This document shows positions 1-5,511 of a stretch of 5,511 bases of DNA, in pieces; the stretch's first letter is position 1, and the number at the start of each line of letters is the position of its first letter. Both the position numbers and the translations under genes were made by a program. The notes under the pieces are model-generated. The model had not been told where the DNA came from and ran no database searches. It saw nothing but the letters and a program-made list of their open reading frames with translations. The stretch is from Candidatus Lithacetigena glycinireducens (GTDB lineage Bacteria; Coprothermobacterota; HKB111): positions 1-5,511 of the forward strand of contig QLUP01000069.1 of assembly GCA_018725485.1 (NCBI GenBank). The letters run 5' to 3'.

Positions 1-43
1 TTGGAGATTGGTGAATAGGTGTGGGGTGCAGCAATCTCGTGTT

Positions 44-1306
44 TTACTCTTTGGTTTTAATAATTATCGGAACTCCGGAAAAATCGTGTTGCTCCCGGAA
101 CATTTTCTCCAATCTGTTTCTGTCATCTTCCCTAAAAAGACGAGCCTTATTGATAGACAACACAAAGGTTGGTGGAGCCACTTCAGCCTGGGTGCCATAA
201 TATATTTTCAGTGATGTGTTAAGCTGGAAAGTTTCCAGGCAAACATTTACCTGGTGGGTCTTAATCCTACGGTAATAATTCCTTCCTACCTTGAAAACAG
301 TTTTAAGCAGTGTTTTCAAACCCCTCTTTTTATTGGCCGAAATAAACACTATGGGAGCATACTGCATCTTAAAAAAGGCTTCTTGAATATAGGCAAGGGC
401 TGTTTTTTGTGTCCCCTCCTGCAATAGATCAGCTTTATTCAGGACGATAACCACGCCCTTCTGGCTTTTTTCAATCAGGTAAGCAATAGTTTGGTCCTGC
501 TGTAAAACACCCTCTTCCCCACTTATCATCAATATAACCACCTCAGATGACTCTACTGCTTTTACTGTTCTATCAATTGAATAAGCTTCTAGGGAAGAAG
601 ACACACTCTTCCTCTTTCTTAATCCAGCAGTATCCACTATACGCAGTAAACCCTCAGGGGTATTAATTTCTTCCTCCAGACTATCGCGAGTAGTCTGCGG
701 GCGGTCATCAACCAGGGCGCGGTTATAACCGAGGAGTGAATTAAACAAGGTTGATTTTCCCACATTGGGCCTACCCACAATGGCCACCCTCAATCCTTTT
801 CCCTGAAGAGATTCAAGTACAACTCCCTGTTTCATGATTTCCTTTTTCAATCCACCAAGCCCGTAATTCTCTAAGGCTGAAACAAAAAAGACCTTTTCTC
901 CTAATTTATAAAATGCGGTGTCCTGGTATTTAAGGCTCTCTACCTTATTAACCACTACCAGGTAAGGCTTCCCTACCACCCTGATGAATTGTACTATTTC
1001 TTCATCTATAGGGGTTATTCCTTCTCTTCCGTCCACCACCAGAATAATTAAATCCCCATCTTCCAACAGATTACGACCGATTAGCTGAACCTTTTCTTCC
1101 AGGTCATCAGTAACCTCAGGTTGATAACCTCCGGTATCGTAAAGATAAACACAGCGTTTACCTTCTTTGAGCAGTACCTCCAGATAGTCACGGGTAACCC
1201 CGGGCATTTTATCTTCTATGGAGATTCTTTTGCCTGCTAAATGATTAAAAAGGGTAGATTTTCCAACATTAGTCCTTCCTACTATCACTACTTTAGGTAT
1301 ATGCAT
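44..1306 (-). CDS. der: ribosome-associated double GTPase Der (EngA)
   Basis: Essential GTPase that binds the 50S subunit and assists its late assembly. Domain 1: G1 GRTNVGKS (10-17), G2 Thr in GVTRD (36-40), G3 DTGG (57-60), G4 NKVE (120-123), G5 SAL (143-145). After a short linker, domain 2: GRPNVGKS (178-185), QTTRD (204-208), DTAGLRKR (225-232), NKAD (290-293), SAN (323-325). The C-terminal KH-like domain starts near 345 and holds GTQAEVAPPTFVLSIN (371-386). At 420 aa it is slightly shorter than the usual 435-490. Oddities: Thr in place of Pro in the first P-loop, Glu for Asp in the first NKxD (also known in Thermotoga Der), Ala for the common Trp in the second NKxD, and a less conserved stretch ISGEEGV (261-267). 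The P-loop starts at residue 10, so the ATG at 1306 is right. It overlaps ispH by 14 nt and should be translationally coupled to it. The 43 nt after its stop contain no start of another gene. Confidence 0.95.
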   Translation of the reverse strand: MHIPKVVIVGRTNVGKSTLFNHLAGKRISIEDKMPGVTRDYLEVLLKEGKRCVYLYDTGGYQPEVTDDLEEKVQLIGRNLLEDGDLIILVVDGREGITPIDEEIVQFIRVVGKPYLVVVNKVESLKYQDTAFYKLGEKVFFVSALENYGLGGLKKEIMKQGVVLESLQGKGLRVAIVGRPNVGKSTLFNSLLGYNRALVDDRPQTTRDSLEEEINTPEGLLRIVDTAGLRKRKSVSSSLEAYSIDRTVKAVESSEVVILMISGEEGVLQQDQTIAYLIEKSQKGVVIVLNKADLLQEGTQKTALAYIQEAFFKMQYAPIVFISANKKRGLKTLLKTVFKVGRNYYRRIKTHQVNVCLETFQLNTSLKIYYGTQAEVAPPTFVLSINKARLFREDDRNRLEKMFREQHDFSGVPIIIKTKE

Positions 1307-2144
1307 TTAAGTAATCCTCTACCTCCTTAATGACCTCCATAGGGGTGGAAGCTCCTGAAAGCAAGGCAATACTGCTAAAAGATAGAAGTGGTAAGCTATC
1401 CAATTCCTGAAAATGCGACACCAGAAACACCCTGGGGTTTACAGTTCCCACTAACTCAAAAAGTCGCCTGGTATTAGCACTTTTTCTATCACCCAACACA
1501 ATAACCGCATCTACTTTTTCTGAAAGCTCTAATCCTTCTTTTTGCCTTTCCATCATCTCCTGGCAAAGAGTATTACGATAAAGAAGCTCTTTTACTTCGC
1601 TCTTAGATGAGATATGACTCAGGGCATTTTGAACATCCACCAGGCTCTGGGTAGTTTGTTCTACCAGGGCAATTTTTGCTGGTAACTTACCGATTTCAGC
1701 TGGATTGAGAAACACCTGATAACTGCCTTCTGGAAGGTAAGAAGTTACATACTTTATCTCGCTGTGCTTTTCATCACCCAATATCAGGAGGAAATAACCC
1801 TGATTAATTAACTGCAGGCAGTTTTCCAGCAACCGTACCACAATATGACAGGTGAGTTCTCTTACCAATAAACCCTGCTTTATCAGGTCACTTTTAACCT
1901 GCTTAGGAAGCCCATGAGCTGGACCCAATAGTATAGATCCTTCTTCTACCCCCTGGTTAAATTTTAACAGACCTCTGTCTTGAAGCATCTCTTTTGCCCT
2001 GCCATTGTGGGTTAAATCATTCCAGAGATAAACTTTATTCTCCTTTTCCCTATCTAAGGCAGCCATTGCCTCTTTAATGGTTTTTTCCACGCCTTTGCAA
2101 TAACCTAATTTTTTTGCTTTTATCAGCTTAATCTTTTTGTTCAT
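1293..2144 (-). CDS. ispH: 4-hydroxy-3-methylbut-2-enyl diphosphate reductase (IspH/LytB), divergent
   Basis: Iron-sulfur enzyme of the last MEP-pathway step, reducing HMBPP to IPP and DMAPP. The three cluster cysteines are present at C16 (GYCKGV), C99 (ELTCH) and C194 (TLCQEMMERQ). Substrate-site residues known from E. coli IspH also align: H46 (LTHNG), H77 (PAHG), H127 and E129 (KHSE), T164/T165 (EQTTQS), S222 and N224 (SANTRRL) and S266 (SGASTP). Around these, several normally fixed positions differ: PAHG for RAHG, TCH for TCP, KHSEI for GHPEV, and CQEM for CxAT. I read it as a functional but diverged family member. The 283-aa length covers the catalytic domain only; the RpsA-like S1 extension seen in many clostridial IspH proteins is absent. 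The ATG at 2144 lies 16 nt after the plsC stop, with AAAGGA overlapping that stop. Its 3' end overlaps der by 14 nt. Confidence 0.93.
   Translation of the reverse strand: MNKKIKLIKAKKLGYCKGVEKTIKEAMAALDREKENKVYLWNDLTHNGRAKEMLQDRGLLKFNQGVEEGSILLGPAHGLPKQVKSDLIKQGLLVRELTCHIVVRLLENCLQLINQGYFLLILGDEKHSEIKYVTSYLPEGSYQVFLNPAEIGKLPAKIALVEQTTQSLVDVQNALSHISSKSEVKELLYRNTLCQEMMERQKEGLELSEKVDAVIVLGDRKSANTRRLFELVGTVNPRVFLVSHFQELDSLPLLSFSSIALLSGASTPMEVIKEVEDYLNAYT
1321..1328 (-). promoter_or_regulatory. ribosome binding site of der, inside the ispH coding region
   Basis: AAGGAGGT on the minus strand is a near-perfect anti-16S match. It lies within the last codons of ispH (encoding part of KEVED) and 14 nt before the der ATG at 1306-1304. 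That spacing is longer than the usual 5-9 nt. A TAA codon directly precedes the der ATG in its own frame, so no earlier start is possible. The weaker AGAGG nearer the ATG may also help. Confidence 0.6.
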
Positions 2145-2160
2145 ACAACTTATTTTTCCT

Positions 2161-2811
2161 TTAAGAGATAAGCTCTATTATAGACTTATTTAACTCTGCG
2201 GTCAGTTTTACCACTTCATCTTTAAAAGAGGATGCTCCTCTGCCCTGCAAAGGTATCCCTACCCTCAGGTAAAATTTATGTTTTTTAGGAATAAAAAAAC
2301 TGATAATGCCTACTTTGTAGGTTCCTTTTATACCCACAGGCACTATCGGTACCCCTGCTTTTAAGGAAAGGTAAGCAGCTCCAGCTTCGAAAAGCCCCAT
2401 CTCCCCGGTTTGGGAACGGGTTCCCTCAGGAAAAAGAACGATTACTCCTTTTTGCTTTAGAATTCTCATTGATTCCAGGAGAGCATTTCTGTCAATCTCT
2501 CCCCTTTTAACCGGGTAACCTGCTAAGGAGCGCATAAAAAAAGAAGATAAAGGATTTCTAAATAACTCGGCTTTACCCATAAAGAAGGTGGGATGTTTTG
2601 ATAAACAAACCAGAAGCAATGGGTCGCTCCAGTTTAGATGGTTTGCTGAAAGAATAAAAGGAGGTGATGGAATGTTTTCTGAACCCTCAATGGTTAAATC
2701 AAGTAATAATGGCTTTATCAGCCCTGTCAGCAGGTAACGGGCAAATCTATAAAGAAGCGGTTTCCTAATGAGCTGGCTATCCTTAGTAAATGGACTGGTA
2801 TGCGTTTTCAT
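2161..2811 (-). CDS. plsC: 1-acyl-sn-glycerol-3-phosphate acyltransferase (PlsC/LPLAT family)
   Basis: Membrane-associated acyltransferase expected to add the second fatty acid to lysophosphatidic acid, giving phosphatidic acid for membrane lipids. All four family blocks are visible in 216 aa: the catalytic HX4D as NHLNWSD (57-63, H58 and D63), block II GYPVKRG (98-104) with R103 for phosphate binding, block III FPEGTRS (127-133), and block IV VPIVPVGIKGT (154-164). The N-terminus carries a moderately hydrophobic stretch (about 19-37) and no clear signal peptide. The ATG at 2811 overlaps the cmk stop by 4 nt and has GAAGGG 6 nt upstream. The cmk-plsC-ispH order is common in Clostridia, which supports the PlsC assignment. 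Acyl-donor use (acyl-ACP or acyl-CoA) and exact acceptor cannot be read from the sequence. Confidence 0.93.
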   Translation of the reverse strand: MKTHTSPFTKDSQLIRKPLLYRFARYLLTGLIKPLLLDLTIEGSENIPSPPFILSANHLNWSDPLLLVCLSKHPTFFMGKAELFRNPLSSFFMRSLAGYPVKRGEIDRNALLESMRILKQKGVIVLFPEGTRSQTGEMGLFEAGAAYLSLKAGVPIVPVGIKGTYKVGIISFFIPKKHKFYLRVGIPLQGRGASSFKDEVVKLTAELNKSIIELIS

Positions 2812-3461
2812 CGGGAACCCTTCACTTTTAACTGAGTAATTTTATTGGTTATTACTTCAACTACCTGGTTTACCTCCATTTCTGTAGTATCTATATAAAA
2901 AGCGTCAGAAGGGATTATTAGGGGTGATATTTTTCTCTGAGAATCCTCTTCGTCTCTCTTTCGGATTTCAGCAAGAACTTCATCTAAATTAAGGTTCCCT
3001 TCACCCACATCTTCCAGATAGCGCCGATGGGCTCTTTCAGACAGGGACGCATCCAGATAAACCTTAAGGTCAGCATCTTTAAAGACTACCGAACCCATAT
3101 CCCGCCCTTCAGCTACCAATCCTTCATAGTTTTTAGCCTCTTTCTTTATTACCTCACCAACTTTTTCCCTTACTACCAGAAGCTGGGAGATTTTAGAACT
3201 CAAGCGGTCAACTTCAGGTGCTCTAAGTTGAGAGCTTACATCTTTTCCATTAACTTTCACTTCTTTATCACTTTTAACAACGATATTTTCAATAGCCTTA
3301 ATTACTTCCACCTGAACAAGAAGCTCCTCTTGAATTAAATAAGCAGCAATGGCTCGGTAGTATAGACCAGAATAGATAACGGGATAACTCAGTCTTTCAG
3401 CTAATAATCTAGAAACAGTACTTTTACCCGTTCCCGCAGGACCATCAATAGTGATAATCAT
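2808..3461 (-). CDS. cmk: cytidylate kinase (CMP/dCMP kinase)
   Basis: Cytosolic kinase that phosphorylates CMP and dCMP with ATP to give CDP and dCDP, recycling CMP released by lipid, MEP-pathway and RNA turnover. The 217-aa length is normal for bacterial Cmk. Visible in order: P-loop GPAGTGKST (7-15); the CMP-binding SGLYYR (31-36, matching SGAIYR of E. coli); GKDVSSQLRAPEVDRLSSKIS (72-92); EGRDMGSVVF (118-127, with the R-D pair that holds the base); DADLKVYLDAS (129-139); the lid RKRDEEDSQRKISPL (167-181, with R169, D173 and R176 at the positions of catalytic lid residues); and DAFYIDTT (186-193). The residue before SG is Tyr30, where most family members have Asp. The P-loop begins at residue 7, so the ATG at 3461 is the only plausible start. 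Its GGGAG sequence is about 13 nt away, which is long. It starts 5 nt after the protease stop and its TGA overlaps the plsC ATG (ATGA), indicating coupling. Confidence 0.96.
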   Translation of the reverse strand: MIITIDGPAGTGKSTVSRLLAERLSYPVIYSGLYYRAIAAYLIQEELLVQVEVIKAIENIVVKSDKEVKVNGKDVSSQLRAPEVDRLSSKISQLLVVREKVGEVIKKEAKNYEGLVAEGRDMGSVVFKDADLKVYLDASLSERAHRRYLEDVGEGNLNLDEVLAEIRKRDEEDSQRKISPLIIPSDAFYIDTTEMEVNQVVEVITNKITQLKVKGSR

Positions 3462-3466
3462 AACTG

Positions 3467-4105
3467 CTACAAAGCTCCCACAGTATGAAGAAAAGAATAA
3501 AAAAGCTCCACTCCAAAACTTATGTATTTTGATATAAAACCGGTATATAGCATAAATATAAGCACTAAGATACCGTAAAAACTCACCTGTTGATCCTCCA
3601 GGTAGCGAAAGGGGCGAGGAACAAACAAAAGAAGAAAAGCCTTGAAACCATCAAGCGGGGGCAGCGGAAGTAGGTTAAAAAGCAAAAGAACAATGTTGTA
3701 CATACCCACATACACTAAAAACTGTTGTACATAAACCAGGTTGAAAAAAGGTAACTGGTTAAGAATCATTAGCAGTAAGGTTGCTACCAGGGCTAATACC
3801 AGGTTAGCTGATACTCCTGCAACACTGGTTAACAAAAGGTCTCTCTTGGGGTTTTTATAGTAATAGGGATTTATGGGAACTGGTTTTCCCCAACCAACAC
3901 GGAAAATAATTAAAGCCAAAAGTCCTACCGGGTCTATATGCCTTAAAGGATTAAGAGTTAATCTTTTCATATAGCGGGGAGTGGGATCTCCAAGTTTATC
4001 AGTTACCCAGGCATGGGCAAACTCATGGATGGTAAAAGCGACCATCAAAGCTCCGTAAAGTAAAAGGGTATTAAGGGTGAATAATCTATCAAAAAAAGAA
4101 AACAT
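3467..4105 (-). CDS. site-2 protease family (peptidase M50) integral membrane zinc metalloprotease
   Basis: Predicted intramembrane metalloprotease of 212 aa, a usual length for the short M50B proteins of Firmicutes. The zinc-binding HEFAH (H27, E28, H31) sits in the first membrane segment (about 12-33). The third ligand motif NLLPLPPLDG (144-153, D152) lies in a later segment, and the pair defines the active site. Other hydrophobic stretches are at about 58-72, 91-114, 128-150 and 176-195. The loop LNPLRHIDPVG (51-61) and KPVPINP (74-80) are typical of this subfamily. There are no PDZ or CBS domains, so it is neither RseP/RasP nor SpoIVFB of the CBS type. The natural substrate is unknown for these small members. 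The ATG at 4105 has a strong RBS. It lies 72 bp after the nucleotidyltransferase gene and 5 nt before cmk, so it is probably the first gene of the downstream unit. Confidence 0.92.
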   Translation of the reverse strand: MFSFFDRLFTLNTLLLYGALMVAFTIHEFAHAWVTDKLGDPTPRYMKRLTLNPLRHIDPVGLLALIIFRVGWGKPVPINPYYYKNPKRDLLLTSVAGVSANLVLALVATLLLMILNQLPFFNLVYVQQFLVYVGMYNIVLLLFNLLPLPPLDGFKAFLLLFVPRPFRYLEDQQVSFYGILVLIFMLYTGFISKYISFGVELFYSFLHTVGAL

Positions 4106-4110
4106 TAATT

Positions 4111-4115
4111 CCTCC
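4111..4115 (-). promoter_or_regulatory. strong ribosome binding site of the M50 protease gene
   Basis: GGAGG on the minus strand, 5 nt before the ATG at 4105-4103. It is the best-placed Shine-Dalgarno in the window, fixes the start of the protease, and fits a newly initiated transcript rather than a translationally coupled internal gene. Confidence 0.75.
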
Positions 4116-4153
4116 GTTAAATTTAAAAATAGTTCCTGGTAATGTTAAATAAT

Positions 4154-4182
4154 ATCATATCAAAAAACCTCTTTAGTTTAAA
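4154..4182 (-). promoter_or_regulatory. candidate sigma-A-type promoter with extended -10 ahead of the M50-cmk-plsC-ispH-der unit
   Basis: On the minus strand, TATGAT (4159-4154) is preceded by TGA, giving an extended -10 (TGATATGAT). A weak -35 match, TTTAAA (4182-4177, 4 of 6 to TTGACA), lies exactly 17 nt upstream. The -35 overlaps the TAA stop of the preceding gene. Transcription would start near 4147 and leave about 40 nt of leader before the M50 start codon. This is the largest gap between genes in the window, which is where a promoter would be expected. The region is very AT-rich, so a chance match is possible. Confidence 0.4.
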
Positions 4183-5511
4183 GGTAATTTTTTTCCACAT
4201 ACCTCAAGGCTTCTTCCCGATCAACTAAATCTCCATTATAAGATAAAAGCTTTACCTGCCTGATTATTCTTTCCAATTGTGGACCCGGGGAAAACCCTAA
4301 TTTAAGCAGGTCCTCTGCTTTAATATTTTCTGCCAGAAAAGATTGATATTTTTTCTCGCACTCTTCCAAATTAAAATTGCTTTTAGCTAAGTGGATAAGT
4401 ATCAGATGGTTAAAAGCCTTTAAGGGAGCTTCCCGAATAACCAGGTCAATGGGCATATCCTTATATTTCATAAAATTCTGATAATCAACATGCTTGATCT
4501 TCAGGTTCAGCTTTCTCAACAAATTAATAGCAGTTTCTCTTTCTAAAAATGAAAGTAAGAATAATAATAGAATATCCCCTCGGGATGGTTTACCATTTTC
4601 CGGTGTAATTTCCCCTAAGCGGTTTAATTTTCTTATTTTCTCCCCGCCAATAGTTTTTAGCCTGGAATCTAACAACCCTAAAAAGGGATGTTCATCTAAC
4701 ATTTCTGATAAACTTTCAGTTTTTATATTTAGCAGCAGCTTAAGTTCCCTGCCAAATCGGGTATCCAGGTAACTTTCAAAAAAGGAAGCTACTTTTTCCA
4801 TAGCCTCTACCAGAAGATCTGCTTCTCTTTCCCCTAACCTGAAATCAAGGGTAACAGCATAGCGGATTGCCCTCAATATTCTAAGTGGATCTTCAATAAA
4901 ACCATAAGCCCTCAAGAGTCTGATCTTTCTTTCTTCAAGATCCTTCAACCCTCCGAACATATCAACCAACCTATAGTTTCCACCTTCTGGAAATAGAACC
5001 ATACTGTTTATAGTAAAGTCCCGTCTTAAAAGGTCTTGAAAAAAAGGAGCCCTGTTGATTTTATTCACTTTACCCGGGGGGGAGTAATATTCATAGCGGG
5101 GTTTGGCTAAATCTATGCTGCCGCTATCAGCCAACCTGAGGTTTACTGTGTAATAGTCAGGATGGTGCCTTATTTTAAAACGCTGGTCTATCTTTAACAA
5201 ACCCAGGAATGTATCTAATTTTTTCGGGACAACAAAATCCCATTCTTCCCTGTGGGCTCTCCCCAGCAATATATCTCTAACCGCACCCCCAACCAGGTAA
5301 AGGTGAACACCTTCTTTTTCTGCTAAATAAAATACCATTTTCACCTTTTCCGGCAATTTCACTTTTATACTTTTAGAATTGCCTTTTATTTTTTTCCACC
5401 ATCCCTGTTTACGAATAACCTGAGAAAATTCGGGCAGGTGAAAATAATTCTGATAATCTTTAAGATTTAGAAGCTTTAAAGCCCGAATATCACTGGATAA
5501 AAGAAACCCCT
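4178..5511 (-). CDS. tRNA nucleotidyltransferase/poly(A) polymerase family protein, 5' end outside window; probable C-terminal part of a CBS-domain fusion
   Basis: Class II nucleotidyltransferase that adds all or part of the CCA end to tRNA. Counting the GTG at 5360-5362 as residue 1: nucleotide-binding loop GGAVRD (25-30), LLGR (32-35), metal site EWDF (40-43), IDLAKPRYEYYSPPGKV (83-99), RRDFTINSM (113-121), VDMFGGLKDLEERKIR (133-148) and the base-selecting EDPLRILRAIRY motif (157-168; E157, D158 and R161 are the template-type residues), then a helical body to 394. The GTG is a poor start: no Shine-Dalgarno precedes it, and the frame continues with no stop to the window edge for 49 more codons. 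Those codons contain no ATG, GTG or TTG, and begin GFLLSSDIRALKLL, which resembles the end of a CBS domain. I therefore annotate the gene as partial. CBS-DHH-nucleotidyltransferase fusions are known in Clostridia, often beside an M50 protease gene as here. Whether it adds CCA, CC or only A cannot be told from what is visible. The family call is firm; the fusion is inferred. Confidence 0.88.
   Translation of the reverse strand, partial: GFLLSSDIRALKLLNLKDYQNYFHLPEFSQVIRKQGWWKKIKGNSKSIKVKLPEKVKMVFYLAEKEGVHLYLVGGAVRDILLGRAHREEWDFVVPKKLDTFLGLLKIDQRFKIRHHPDYYTVNLRLADSGSIDLAKPRYEYYSPPGKVNKINRAPFFQDLLRRDFTINSMVLFPEGGNYRLVDMFGGLKDLEERKIRLLRAYGFIEDPLRILRAIRYAVTLDFRLGEREADLLVEAMEKVASFFESYLDTRFGRELKLLLNIKTESLSEMLDEHPFLGLLDSRLKTIGGEKIRKLNRLGEITPENGKPSRGDILLLFLLSFLERETAINLLRKLNLKIKHVDYQNFMKYKDMPIDLVIREAPLKAFNHLILIHLAKSNFNLEECEKKYQSFLAENIKAEDLLKLGFSPGPQLERIIRQVKLLSYNGDLVDREEALRYVEKNYL

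Noticed and set aside
8-214. Plus-strand open frame of 68 codons over the end of der
   Set aside because: It is antisense to the conserved KH-like domain of der, has no RBS and no recognisable protein features.
3027-3338. Plus-strand open frame of 103 codons inside cmk
   Set aside because: It lies fully antisense to well-conserved cmk motifs, and its product (rich in Phe, Tyr and Asn) reads like the complement of an AT-rich gene.
4494-4772. Plus-strand open frame of 92 codons inside the nucleotidyltransferase gene
   Set aside because: Antisense to a real coding region, Ser/Asn/Phe-rich, with no family resemblance and no start context.
476-5300. CAGGTAA occurring six times on the plus strand (476, 959, 2266, 2731, 4766, 5294), more than expected, considered as a dispersed oriented motif
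   Set aside because: All six fall in the same codon phase and encode Tyr-Leu as TAC CTG after a codon ending in T. Codon choice explains them.
5360-5362. GTG as the true start of a 394-aa CCA enzyme
   Set aside because: No Shine-Dalgarno precedes it and the frame is open upstream to the window edge with CBS-like sequence. It remains only the first start codon visible in the window.

Overview
All genes in this window lie on the minus strand, so transcription runs from high to low coordinates. The window is bacterial chromosomal core sequence, moderately AT-rich (estimated by eye, not counted). It has clear AGGAGG-type ribosome binding sites, very tight gene spacing, and the cmk-plsC-ispH-der gene set. 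That set is characteristic of anaerobic Firmicutes of the class Clostridia (Peptococcaceae, Syntrophomonas or Thermoanaerobacterales-like lineages). The assignment rests on gene order and protein style only; I cannot name a genus.

Layout in the direction of transcription: (1) 5511-4178, a class II tRNA nucleotidyltransferase/poly(A) polymerase-type protein. Its reading frame stays open to the window edge, so the gene starts outside the window. The extra N-terminal part ends in what looks like the tail of a CBS domain, which suggests a CBS/DHH/nucleotidyltransferase fusion. (2) 4177-4106, a 72-bp gap, the only real intergenic space between genes, with a candidate promoter and a strong RBS. (3) 4105-3467, a site-2-protease-family (M50) membrane metalloprotease. 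(4) 3461-2808, cytidylate kinase cmk. (5) 2811-2161, a PlsC-type acyltransferase. (6) 2144-1293, ispH/lytB of the MEP isoprenoid pathway. (7) 1306-44, the double GTPase der (engA) for 50S ribosome assembly. Genes 3 to 7 are separated by 5 nt, -4 nt, 16 nt and -14 nt and almost certainly form one transcription unit.

Together the genes serve basic growth functions: tRNA 3'-end synthesis or repair, membrane proteolysis, CMP/dCMP phosphorylation (CTP/dCTP supply, which also feeds CDP-linked lipid and MEP intermediates), phosphatidic acid synthesis, isoprenoid precursor synthesis and ribosome assembly. I see no mobile element, CRISPR array, RNA gene or defence system. The most interesting points are changes inside otherwise conserved motifs: a Glu in place of the first catalytic Asp of the nucleotidyltransferase, an IspH with altered flanking motifs but intact key residues, and NKxE in the first G domain of Der. 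The evidence for a truncated fusion gene at the right-hand edge is also worth following up.
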